Below, piece after piece: positions 9,533 through 21,772 of a stretch of DNA of 64,000 nt. Location: assembly GCF_910592395.1 (NCBI RefSeq), contig NC_088318.1, positions 4,030,001 to 4,094,000 on the forward strand, written 5' to 3'. The position numbers and the translations under genes were made by a program. Below the pieces are notes generated by a model, which was not told the origin of the DNA, did no database searches, and worked only from the letters and a program-made list of their open reading frames with translations. This stretch comes from Lineus longissimus (Eukaryota; Nemertea; Pilidiophora; Heteronemertea; Lineidae). How positions within the stretch are numbered: position 1 is the first letter of the stretch; every line of letters begins with the position of its first letter.

Positions 9533-12500
9533 ATGTCTCAGGCCGTGACGGTGAAGTGGATAGGTCTGCTTGCCTCGTGGCTTCTTCTCATTGTCCGCGA
9601 AAAAGGTAATTCTGAATGTATAATATGATTGGCATCTCAGGTCCTGCGGGTTGTCCCTGGGTTGGGGTGGGGTTAATTTTAAAATCTATGGGTGCTGGCG
9701 GGGAGATTTGGTTGCAGGGGTTTGCAACTCCCATATCATATGTGATTTTGTCATGTTCTTTCTGACCACTTCTTCTTTTTAGTGAATCACTGAAACTATG
9801 AATTCCAAATGCACTGGAAATAAGTCGTGGCAGTGCACTGACGGCACCTGCGTAGATAACTATTCTTCCTGCGGTAAGTCATGATTCGTCTAGAGCATCA
9901 CATAACATGTGACCCATTACATCAAAATGGGTCAAGTTAAAGGGAACTGAAACCGCCAAGCCAGTTCGTATGACCTCGTTTTTATTTCCCGCGTATCGGG
10001 TGATCAGAACGAGGCATGAATGAAACATGGCGCCTAGCTGTCAATCATTGAGTGACGTCACTACTATGGAATTTACTACGAAAACTCATGAATGAAAGAT
10101 CGCATGACTCACGTGATTCTCACATGATTCTCAATAATAACAAATTGAACTGCGCATGCTCGGGCACTGGGGGCGGAACTACAAATCTGAACTCGAATAG
10201 AAAGTTGGAAGTTTGACTTTCTCGGGCGGTGAAAGTCGAAAAGTTGAATAAATCGCTCGGCGGTTCCAGTTCCCTTTAAGCTCAGGACAGGTGGAGACCG
10301 TTATTACAATACACAGTGCTGTAGTGCAGTAATCATGCATATGAATTTGTTGAAATTTGGTTTAAGTATTTGTGTATCATCGGCAATGCTGAAATTAATA
10401 TTTAGTGTGTATCTAAGCAATTAGAAAGTTTCTAATTCAATTGCAAATTACAAATTCTTAACGAATGGCCTCAAAGATTTGAAGTTTTATACCACTCCCA
10501 CTGTTGTATCTCGTGTCGTGCCTGTGATCGTGAATATATTTGGCGATCACTGCCTAATGACAAGTTCAGAAGATCGAATTGAGTTTTCTTTCTCTGGGTA
10601 ACAGGCTAGATGAAGGTACATTTTCATGCATTAGTGTAATTGTAACTGAAACCAGCCGGGCGAAATTCTCTCTAACAACAGTTCTTCAATTGTATGATTC
10701 AAATGTGATACTTTTTTATTGCAGTTAGTCCGAGCTCAGAATGTAGGGGTACGCTCAATCGGTACTACTGTGGACTTCTTAATGGAGATAACTGTGTTTA
10801 CAATGATCTTAGTTGCAGTAAGTTGAAGTCAGTTCAGACAGGCAATTCAAATTGCTGTTGCCTGCGAAAATCACATGTGACTATAACTGCTGTGCCTCGA
10901 TATCAAACCCAGTAACTACTTGTTTTACCTGCAGACGATTGATCCTTATGTTCGCTCATTAGGCCACACTTGTTGGTTTTGTTGGATAACGAATCTTTGG
11001 AGTCGAAACCTATGTGGGTGGGATGGAAATTTTTAAAAAATTAAAGATAATATTTTTCTTCAGACTCAAAGCTATGTGGGGTGGGAATAAAAAAAAATCC
11101 ATCAGACTCAAAATCTATGTGGAGCGGGGAAATAAAATTGAAACATGCTTATTTTTCATCAATTTTAGTGTCAGATCATACAAGAGGACACAAAAAATAA
11201 AAATTTGTTGAAATTGGTCGTTGGGAAAAATCTTTTTTCATTTCTCTCTATTTTATGGTTGGGGAAGGGAAAAAAGTGTGTCAAAAACGGTCGTCGGGAC
11301 TTTCTTTTTTCCACTTTCTGGAAAATGACCTCCGGCGACTTCGTAATCCAACAAATAAGATAGGGGAACTAGGCAGGAGCAGTGGGGTTAAAATGGGGCA
11401 ATGGGTCATGTTAGATTTAGCTCTTATATATTCGTTGTACAAGCGTGAATAGTTTTGACATAATGTGAGATGGGAGAGACTCCTATTGCCGATATTGTGT
11501 AACTTGATCTTGCCTACCTAGCAGCTGCCTTATTATAGTGTCCCTTTAAGATAACTTCTTTTTTACTTTTCTTTTTCCATTTCAGTGAGAGAGTGTGGCA
11601 TGAATTCAGACACAATACATAAGTTTGACCGTCCCTGTCCAGGCTTCCCTGGAAAGTGTACTTGGTTGTCTTTTTATTGCCGTGAGTGCCAAATAAACAA
11701 ATATTTCACTGCCATTTTTCCCTGCAATTCCCACTAGCTTTAAATTCACCACCACTGGGTACAGCAGACTGCCCAGAGTGGCATTTTGTGCAAATCTCCT
11801 TCTGCCTATGTCTGACAGATGCTGATTGGGATGTACTTTATTGTTTAACCTGGAAACCTGAAACTATTTACCAGGTCAACTTTTAAAGGGATTCTGCGCA
11901 ATCAACATTTCTCCCTACATTTTACATTTTCTCGGGCGGTGAAAATGAACCTTCTCATTTCCTGTTTATACGTCTAACGCAGATCAGTAAGCTAGACTCG
12001 GCCTGATGAACATGTGGACAACAGGGCCTGCAATTGGGTTCCAGTCTGAAACTCGCTTATGACTTGATTGATGATGCATCAATTGCGTTGATACTGACTG
12101 AGGCCAATAAGGGCATCTGGGTGTACCGTCAGGGAGGGTGATACGCTGGTAATAAAAATGTTAAAACTAATTTGCACATTTGTTTTCCAGCTTTTTCATG
12201 TGGTGGTGATAAAGTCAAGTGTCCACAGAGTAACAGGTGTGAAAAGACATTGGCGTTTTGTGGTAAGTAAGTATTGTCGAAGTGGTTGGACATCAGCCTA
12301 TCAGGTCAGGGCTTGTATCAGGGGTCCTTACTGGCTTTCTCAAGGTAAGGTGGTACCCTTGATATTCCAAATGTTTTGCCAGTGTGAAACAGAAGGTAGG
12401 GTGGCCAGCAAGTTGAGTTCGGGTGGCCCTATAGAAACCCTTCAAAAAGTCAAGAACAAGGTAGGTTGGCTGCTTCCAAGTTAGGGTGGTAAGCTGCCAA

Positions 12501-15500
12501 GGTAGGATGGGACACCCTGACAAATGGCCTTGTGGAGAACACTGTAAAATACCTGACGTTGTAGCAAAAGGTTACTTGGAGTTTCACTGCCCCTGGCCCT
12601 GTGGCTGCTGGTCCATTGCTGGTTATGTGCCGTGTATTGGCTGCTAGGTGGAGAGAAGCAATTTCATGTCAGTTTTGAGATAAGGGGCTTAAAGGGGACG
12701 TGCAATGGTATATCGAGTATTCTATTGAGTATGAATGCAGTTCAAGACGGAATGTCATTCGGAGCGCAAAACAGAGCATTTTGTATGTCACGACTGACAT
12801 CACATTCTTTAGCATTTGTCAGCCTTTCCTTGCATGGACCAAGATCGCCTGCCATGGTTTTGGGAGTTATGGTAGCAACACAACTTCTGAGAGGAAATGT
12901 GTGGCAGTATTGTAATATGATGTTCCGTATGATAAATTGGGTGTTAAAGTTTTGATTGAACCATCTTTCTCATAAAAACGTCCTCTCCCAGATAACCGCA
13001 TTAAAGAGGTTTCTTCGTAATTATGGGTGGACCAGGAAAATAGAAATGAAGTTGCTGTATGCACAGTGGTGTTGTGCAGTATCATGCACGCAATTTTGCT
13101 AAAACTTGGTGTGCCGTTGTAGTATTTTTGCATCTGTTTACACAACGGCAATGTAGAAATTTATTTCTAATACGTACATACGCAATTGGAAATTCTCAAA
13201 TTTAAATATTTTACGAATGGTGGAGGCCTTTAATCTTTCATTTTTTCAGATCCTTGTTTCACTTTCCGATGTGCAAATACAGGGATTTGTATTGCCAGTT
13301 ACAAACAGTGTAATGGATTCAATGACTGTGGAGACTATTCAGATGAAAGGAATTGTGGGTCTTCAGGGTCAGGGTCGTCAGGGTCAGGGTCATCAGGGAG
13401 AGACACGACGGATGTCAGTGGCCCAGTAGGTGAGAGAATTAAACTGATGTGTTCTCCTACTGAATAAACTGAAAGCCCTTTGATGCCACCGCATATGTTT
13501 CCTCACAATCGTGCCCAACCAGGCCACAACTGTCATCTAGCGTGTGAAATTGCGAACCACTTATCCCAATCAAAATTACTAATTGAACGATTGGTATTCA
13601 AAGATGATGTCAGACGGTACCGCAGACGTTTTCAAAAGAATTGTCGGCAAGAGGCTGTATATATAGTGTAAAAGGGTACGGCTTATCCAAGAGTACCTGG
13701 TCCACATTACAGAGAACTAAAAGACCAACCAAGTAAACCTGGCCGGCAGCATCAAAGGGCTAACTGTCGAACAGTATCTTTTGAAACCTCAATCGGTAGA
13801 GCAGTGGACCAATAGTTGTTGAAATAACAGAAATAGACCTGCAGTTTGTAGAATGATTGTGTACATTTTCTAGTGCTTTCTAGAACGGCCTCCTACAGGA
13901 GAAACACTATAACCAACTGGGCATAATATCTTGTAGTTGTACTGCTTTAGGGGACGTTGAACCCTTTACAGTTGGAGTCTGTATAAGCTTAGGAATTTTT
14001 ATTCAATTTGATACTTCTATGCATTAACTGTATCATGTTGTATTCTTTCAGCGGACACCATGCCTATTGCCGTTGGAGTCTCTGTCAGCGTAGGAGTGTT
14101 CATTTTGATACTTGTGTGTATTCTCTGCATGGTACGAAAAAGGAACACGAATCGTGGAGGACGTGGAAGTGAGTTGTTTTTTACTTTGACACAAGAAGAC
14201 CTGACCTAGTTTCATTGCGCAGAGTCCGTAGTTGTCATCGTCCGTTAGCAGGTTTGTATCTGGAGGAATCAACTTGAAACTTGGTACATATGTTCCCCTA
14301 TGAAATGACACCAGGGAGACCAAATTTCGGTCCGGTTCGATTCCTGATTTTGCCACCAGGTGGCTAAAATCGAAAACACTAAAACCGCTAGATCATTGGT
14401 AAATTTTTATCATATGACTTGAAACTTGGTGCATATTCGTCTTGCCTGTAAACCAAAAGGCATTTCTGTTAACGAGAAAAGAATATTAGATTGAAAATTA
14501 TCTGCGCATGAACCCCCGGTTTCATCATATTCCATCGTCCACATTTCAGCAGTTTTGTCACCGCGTCAACGTGGTGGTGGGCCTACCGGAGGACCAACGA
14601 TAGTTGGAGCAACCCCAATTGCCAGACCTCCACAAATAGCAAGCGCTACAAGTCCTCATGGATCGAACTCACAGCTTCTTCCTCCCGGTCAGGTTTGTAA
14701 AACATTGGCTGAAATTTACGATTTGATCACGGTTAGGTATGTCTTTTTTTACAGAAAAAGATGTTTCTGCTCAACTACTCATTGCTAGGTCGTGTTGATA
14801 TGTATTAAGTTTCTTTATGACCATTGTCAACCATTTTGCAGCAGCTCTAACAGGAATTTATCATGTTCTTCTAGTTACCGTTCGCAGTGGTTCCATCGGC
14901 ACCCGGTTCTTCTCATAGTCTTAATAGCGCTAGCAGTCATCCTGCAGCACCACCCCCTTCCTATGATGAAGTAGTTGACAACGACAGGCAGTTCAGGATA
15001 GCAGATACACAGGTAAGATGATTCTCTCCATTGGGTGGGAGCTTAGGGGATCCATACCAGAAAAACAAATGACAGCCAGGTTGATACCTGGTGCTAGTGT
15101 GGCACTGGAGGGTCAAAAGTCTAATGTATAGGCCCTATGGATCAAGTTAAACGACCTGGCAAATTGCCACCCAACTAATTAACTGATCTCCACAAACTTG
15201 GTATGTTTGCCAGGGGATACCAGTGTACCAGTGGAGGCAAAGGTCAAGGTAAAAGTCAAGTTCAAAAAGTCTGAAGTACAAAAACGGGCCGATTGCCACC
15301 AAACGAATGAACCGATCTCCACCAAGCTTGGTACGTGCAGCCGTGTTGATACCAGTGTGTCACTGGAGGCTCAGGGGTCAAGATCAAAGGCCCTATGGTC
15401 GAGATAACATGCTCCGGGCAATTACCACCATCCGAATGAACCGATCTCCACCGAACTTGATACTACATACGGGTACTATTCCCTAGTGCCCTTATTACAA

Positions 15501-15567
15501 CTTAATACCCATTTTTAGCTCACCTCTTAGCAGAGGTGAGCTTATCCCATACCGTGGCGTCCGTCGT

Positions 15568-15602
<35 letters not shown>

Positions 15603-16746
15603 CGTCGTCCGTTAGCAGGGCACGTTTCGTAACTGTTAGAGCTATTGAGTTGAAACTTGGTACACATGTACCCTTATGTAATGACACCTGGGAGACCAAG
15701 TTTCGGTCCGATTCGTTTCATGGTTTGGCCACCAGGGGGCCAAACGTTAAAAGTGAAAATATGCAATATCTCCCTTAATAGTAGTCGGGAAATTTTGAAA
15801 AAAATATGGTAGGTACTTCTAGCAAAGGTGCATCATATATCCTCCGGGTTTTTGATTTGACCTCCTTTTCAAGGTCACAGAGGTCAAATGTTGTAAATTG
15901 GCCGTTAGGATGTAACGATGGCACGTTTCTAAACTGCAATGACTATTGATACCAAATTTGGTACACATTTACCCCTTAGTCAGGTGATCTCAGGGACCGA
16001 AGTTTGGTCCAATATGATTCACCACTTGACCACCAGGGGGCAAAATCCAAAAAACCTTAAAAATGTGATTATTCCTTAACTTCTTGCCCGATTGCCACCA
16101 ATTTGATATCATGGATACATCTAACCACCATACAGTATATGTCACACAGGTTTTTAATTTGACCTTCTTGTCAAGGTCACAGAGGTCAAATGGCGTAAAT
16201 TTGCCGTCAGGCCGTAACTATGGCACGTTTCTTAACTGCAATGACTATTGATCACAAATTAAGTACACATGTACCCCTTGGTCAGGTTATCTCAGGTACC
16301 GAAGTTTGACCGATCTGATTTGCCGTTTGGCCTCCAGGGAGGGGGCCAAATCCTAAATTCTTCAAAATGCCTTTATTCCTAGTAATGACTTGCCCGATTG
16401 GCACCAATTTTATATCATAGGTACATCTAATTCTAACAACCATTCAATGTGTCACCCGGGTCGTCTTTGATTTGACCTACTTTTCAAGGTCACAGAGGTC
16501 GAATGTACTGTAAATTGGCCATTTTGGGGAAATTGTAATTGCTTGGACCTACATCAAACCTAACACTACATGACACAATACCATGCTCTTTATCCATCTT
16601 TCCTCCACATGAGGTGAGCACAATGGCCCTGGCCATTTCATAGTATAATAGGGCACATTTGTTTTTTCTTTCAGCTTCCAAGTTATGCAGATTCAGAGCA
16701 CATCCCTCCTGTCAACCCAAATTATACAAGCACTAGCAGCGTATGA
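9533..16746 (+). CDS. LDLa-type single-pass membrane receptor, copy B
   Basis: Exons: 9533-9605 (start ATG, signal peptide with core WIGLLASWLLLIV), 9783-9873, 10725-10817, 11586-11681, 12191-12262, 13250-13429, 14052-14168, 14550-14692, 14875-15012, 16675-16746. Exons 2-5 each code one module with four cysteines, spaced like the first half of an LDLa repeat. Exon 6 codes a full LDLa plus Ser-Gly linker, exon 7 the transmembrane helix, exons 8-10 the PPSY-containing tail ending SSV. Exons 3-7 are symmetrical phase 1. Exon 2 is 91 nt and does not join exon 1 in frame. Skipping it (1 to 3) gives 327 residues; starting at ATG 9798 inside exon 2 gives 328 residues without a signal peptide. The exon 6 donor follows a GTA codon where the others have GCA. 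Function unknown; probably a surface receptor or endocytic/scaffold protein. Confidence 0.75.
9937..10279. mobile_element. TTAA-flanked MITE in intron 2, copy B
   Basis: TTAA, then AGGGAACTGAAACCGCC, ending GGCGGTTCCAGTTCCCT and TTAA: terminal inverted repeats with a TTAA target duplication, the signature of piggyBac/Kolobok-type elements. It has no coding capacity. Copies sit at the same place in the next two units. Confidence 0.8.
12689..13233. mobile_element. TTAA MITE (family 2) abutting the LDLa exon, copy B
   Basis: It begins TTAAAGGGGAC and ends GGTGGAGGCCTTTAA, with inverted ends and TTAA at both sides. A shorter stand-alone relative at 55062-55309 shares an internal block (GGTCCAGGAAAATAGAAATG, later GCAATTGG), which supports a dispersed element. 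Its right end lies 16 bp upstream of the exon 6 acceptor, so the polypyrimidine tract directly adjoins it. Confidence 0.65.
15517..16641. mobile_element. 1.1 kb dispersed repeat with GTC array, in last intron of copy B
   Basis: Duplicate of 3284-4408, nearly base for base. Absent from copies C and D. Confidence 0.8.
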
Positions 16747-17193
16747 CGGTATTAACCCTTGCACTGCTGATAGACATTGGCGCCCTCTTGTGGCGAGGAA
16801 AAAAGCAACGTGACGACAAGCTTCTAAAGGACATTAATTCACATGGGGATTCAGAGACGTTTTATTAACTTACGAATGCAAAGTGGGATACACTTTACTA
16901 CCGGGATATGGGCAGTTCAGCGAAATCTTTTTGTGCAGGATGTAAAGTGTATTCAGTCTTATAAATTCTGACATTTGCCAATGTGACGCAATGGTATATA
17001 TCCAAAACTCAGTTTTGCTGTGATAAAGGTTGAAAATGACTTGCCAGAATCCAGAAGTTTTCGCAACAATTTCTGTACATATATCAGTGGATGAACTAAA
17101 ACCTCTATGTAAACTGTAAGATATACCATGTAATGCTAGATATATTGTGGATATATAATGTTAGATATATAATTTCTGTTGCAGTTCTATTTT

Positions 17194-18022
17194 TAAATGG
17201 TGTATCGCCATTTCGCCTACAATCATTTCGCCTACAACCATTTCGCCTACAATCATTTCGCCTATAACCATTTCGCCTTCAGCCATTTTGCCTATAACCA
17301 TTTCGCCTATTACCCATTTCGCCTACTAGCCATTTTGCCTACTTGTCAATTCGCCTACTAGCCATTTCCCCTACTTGTCTTTTCGCCTACTAGCCATTTC
17401 GCCTACTTTTACTGCTATTTTTGTTTTTTTATGAATTGGAAGGAAAGTAGAACTTTCTGGATATTTGTATTGAACAGAGGTGGTTTGAGGCAAATTTTTA
17501 GCTGGCAGATAGGAGTACGGTCACTATACATTAGCAGAAAATTAGTTAGTTTGCTTATGTTGTGTGACACACTTTATAGTGATCCAATTAATCCAGTAAC
17601 CGAATTAGAGCTTCAACAACAACAAATTAGTGTATGATGATTGGGACTCTAAAAGGGAAATGGGATACAATCCTCTGCTACAGTAGGCCTACATGGGGCC
17701 AAACATATTTTTTTGACAGATACCAAATAAATGTGGTGGATTTGCAAATCCTCTGCAACAGTAGGTATAAGGCCTGATAACTTATATTTTTTACTGATAC
17801 TGGTATCAATATGGAGGATTTAAAACAAATATATTCAGAATTATGTGAAATGGCATTTTCTGTATGTAGGCGAAATGGCAGTAGGCGAAATGGCGAGTAG
17901 GCGAAATGGTGGGTAGGCGAAATGGCAGGTAGGCAAAATGGCTGTAGGCGAAATGGCATTTTTTGGTAGGCAAAATGACTGTAGGCGAAATGATTGTAGG
18001 CGAAATGGCGATAAACCATTTA
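17194..18022. mobile_element. Foldback element (CATTTCGCCTACA family), unit II
   Basis: Duplicate of 4961-5788 downstream of copy B, differing by a one-base insertion in the core. Confidence 0.85.
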
Positions 18023-19670
18023 AATTCTATATTTGAACTAGGAAGACCGTAAGAGCTGTTGGTGAAGACTTAAATCATTCCATATACATTGTATTTGTAA
18101 AATATAAAATATATTTAAATATGTGTAAGATATAAAGTATAATCATCTCTGGCTAAAGGATCCACATGTCCCATTTGCATACTCGCATAACCTGTGGTTT
18201 TCAGTTTTTGCACAATGTTGACTCTTTCGGCTGAGCCGGTAACAATAGTTGAAAATACAAGTAATACTAAATGTGATTTAGATTTGGCGACAGTCTTTCA
18301 TGATACTGTTTAAACTCATGTACATCATGTATATATTCGTAGTCAAAGTTGTAGGCGTTTTAAGCAATGTTTTACGTTTTCTTACAACTTACTGTGCTTA
18401 AATTTAAATTTTTTTAATTTAAAAATTTAATTTTTTTTTTTTACTGTAATTATTTTTCACAGGGTTATAGTGGGTACATAGGCCTACATGTAAATTATCT
18501 TTATACTTAGCTTTCAACCCTTTTGGGACTGTGCCATTTATAATGAACCAATTTTTTGTATATACATGTATATACAGGTGCGGTATTTATACGTATTTAG
18601 GCACATGTGCATATAAAAAAAACTTGTTTTCACCCTATTTTACGCGGTCAAATTTGCTGTTCTTATGAGCACATGCACCAATAAAATTATGTTAATGCAT
18701 GAGTACTGGTATGATCAGTATGTACATGGATGTACGTAATCTTGGATACATTTTTGCCCATTCTTATGGGCATGCGCTAATATTCAAGCGCACCCTGAAT
18801 ATAAGCGTAGTGTGCCTAACTACGCCTAAATACAGAAATTAGTTAGTTTTGCTCCTAAAGGCAGCAAAAATTTGCTGAGAATCTCAATTTTGAAAAATCC
18901 GTCTATATTGTTAATGCGATTTTACACACGTGAACTTATGATCATTCCTGCCTTTGCTATTTTGGCACCTACAGTCCAAGTCACAAATGACATCCATCCA
19001 ACTCGGCGCATATGTTGTGGTCAATGACGCACCAGTGACGCGTTTATCTCTCTCTGGGTTAATGCATATCACGTAGCGGTGACAAAGCCTGTATCTAAGG
19101 ATGGTATTTTTATTTATATTGTTTAAACATTTTCATATGCATTGATGAATGAATAAACATAATGGTAACTCTACTTGTTCAGTCTGACTTTCGACTTTCT
19201 TTATTTGATAGCATGGGTCTGCATGAGATTGAATATACCAGTTACATGTCTTCGGAGACCAGACATAATCTGTTGTCGGAGATGAAATTGAGGGAGGAAA
19301 TATACTGAAATGAGTGCCTTCACCCCTTTAAAATGCCATAATTCCTCACAAAGGATGCCAAACGACTTTGACATGAGGTTCGAAGATAAAGAGCCACCAA
19401 CGTATGTACATGTACTTGGGAATCATATGTGACATAAGTGTCTGGATACATGTATGTTGGTCCAAGGATGTCCTTATAGAGATGGCTATGTCCCAAATCC
19501 CCTTGTCCAACTGTCAAGGTTGGGACTGGATTAGCTGTCGCAACCAACAGACTTCAGAATCCTCAAGGGTGTGCTACTAGAGATGTCCTACTGTATATCT
19601 AGACACTTGGACTTGGCTCTAAAGATTGGCCCAGTTCATTTTGACATCCTTGCTGAACATCATACAGCAA

Positions 19671-19779
19671 TGCCAAAGGCCCCAGAGCTTGCATTTCCGT
19701 AGACTTCGCACATGGTGTTTTTCCTTGCTAGGCCCCAGAGGTTGCGTTTCCGTAGACTTCGCACATGGTGTTTTTCCTT
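19671..19779. repeat. 53-bp minisatellite, two copies (unit II)
   Basis: Same repeat as 7438-7545, two copies. Confidence 0.85.
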
Positions 19780-19911
19780 CCTGTGACGCGCCACACAAAA
19801 TGAACATCTGTTTGGCTTATTGGACTTTCTCATTGGTTGTACCAGGGAATGTGCAATGGAGACATTGGAAACCAGGCCCAAGTCCACAAGTGCTCAAGCA
19901 GTACTAGTAAT

Positions 19912-20169
19912 CAGGGAGCGCAGTGGCACAATGGTTGAACGTCGACCTTATGATTGGGAGGTCCCGATCCGATCCTGGCCAGTGCCACTTTGTAACTCTC
20001 AACTTGCCTGAAATATCCTTGCCTGCGCTAGATTGGGGCTGCCCTTGGTTCTCGAGAACGGTTTCTTGATAGGTTGGGTAATAATGTTTGTGATTGTAAA
20101 GCGGTTTGAGACCAGTAAATAGTACAGCGAGGCAATAAGCAACTTCTTCTTCCCCAGTTGGAGTCATGG
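19912..20169 (+). mobile_element. tRNA-derived SINE (unit II)
   Basis: Duplicate of 7678-7935. Confidence 0.75.
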
Positions 20170-21682
20170 TTGAAGGCATCTTAAAACAGACCTGAGTGGA
20201 TCGATATGTATAATGAAAACATGTACATGTCGCGAGTGGATCAATATTTATAATGAAAACATATGTCGCTTAAACAATTTTGTTTTCCAAAATAGAGCGG
20301 TTTGAATGGAAACTGCCATTTCATCTCTTCTATTGATCTTGGCAGTAAATGTGGCAGATGGATGCAGTCAATTCACTTCCATTTAGTATCTCATTAGGGG
20401 GAGAGGGAGCGAGACTTTCAGGGAGTCGAGTAATCCAGCCTTTTCAACATCACTGAGCTTTTCAATGACCCCCAAGAAGGCCAGAAGGCATAGTGTTCAA
20501 TATGCTAGTATCATACTGCTGGGTCGTCTGCAGGACAAGACAACAATTCTTTCAATAAATGGACTCAAAGAAACAGAGTTCGGTATGAAAACATTTTATT
20601 TCATCGTGAAAATGAACCTTGATTCGACAACAATAGACCAGCTGCCTACTACATGTAGTATGCTTTTGTGTAAAACCATTGTTGAAATGTGTAATAAAAT
20701 CAGCCACAGAAAGTTTAATACAGTAGAACCTCTCTATTAAGGACACCCTTGAGACTGACAAGTGCTGTCCTTAAAAGAGAGGTGTGCTGATCAAAGAGGT
20801 CAAATTAAATGGAAAAAACCAACTCGGGACCCAAATTACCCAAAGGATAAATGTTTTAGGCCCACTGTTCAACTGGATGACAAAGCAAAGGGTAGGCCTA
20901 GTATCATCATGATCATGCTTATGCCTTGGGCTTGGTATTATGGTAATGGTACAGGATAGCTACTCAGTCTAGTCTCATGCATGGCCATGCAAATTGCAAA
21001 TGTAGGCCTATGCTATCCTTAAATTCTTCACCAGAACATCAGTTTCTTCCATTGCATCATTGTCACATCAATACATTGACGTCTAATTTCAAGCAATGAT
21101 GCAAAAATGTTGTGAGAAGAAGCTGAAATCGACAAGAAATGTGAATTTAAATGTGGTATCGTAAATGGGTTCCTGCTGAGTATTTTGCATTTCAAGCTAC
21201 AGTGGAGCCATCTACAGTATAGTACAGTAACTAAGACGGATCACTCCTTGCCAACTCGGCTTGCCCGTAAACTTGAACGTGAGTTAATTGTAATCTTACT
21301 CTCTACATACCAAAGTGATTTATCTCGGAATACAGTTGAACTTCACTGAAAACTAATGGTGTGTTGACATGGTTGATATCATGAGTTCAATGATTACTTT
21401 TGATTACGTCCGACAATGACCCGTTGACGTGTACCTGCAATTTGTGTGTAAACAGTTATCTATTTTCGGACGAAGCTCAGTCCACCACAAACTTTGGTCG
21501 ATTTCGGAGAGAACCTTTCATTCCATTTAGCCAATTGTTCATGTGTTTCTTTCATCATGCCTACGACGGCTCAGTTGGGGGGGGGGGGGGGGGGGGGCGA
21601 ATGCCACACTTACTATTTTAACGTTCCTCTTCTTGATCATTGATGGTGTCAAAAGTTAAGGCTGTGACCATCCATAGGTCAC

Positions 21683-21758
21683 CATAGGCCCCTGAATGCT
21701 ATTGCTAATTAGCGGGATTATCGGGCTAATCCCACTAATTAGCATTCAGGGGCCTATG
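21683..21758. repeat. 76-bp hairpin upstream of the copy C start codon
   Basis: Copy of the hairpin at 9443-9518, unchanged in arms and loop, again ending 14 bp before the ATG. Confidence 0.75.
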
Positions 21759-21772
21759 CTGTGACAATGTGA

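Larger units (their letters stand above)
8602..20835 (+). repeat. Tandem segmental duplication, unit II (complete)
   Basis: This 12,234-bp unit holds the whole of gene copy B. From about 1560 to 12680, unit I/II sequence recurs in units II/III with very few substitutions, so these copies are recent. Stretches without exons contain a poly-G tract, a hairpin, TTAA MITEs, a foldback element, a minisatellite and a SINE, each listed separately. Nothing else gene-like is seen. Confidence 0.95.

Noticed and set aside
9533..16746. Calling the receptor copies pseudogenes because exon 1 and exon 2 do not join in frame
   Set aside because: Exons 3-10 are intact in every complete copy and exon 1 joins exon 3 in frame, so the frame problem is reported as a finding instead.
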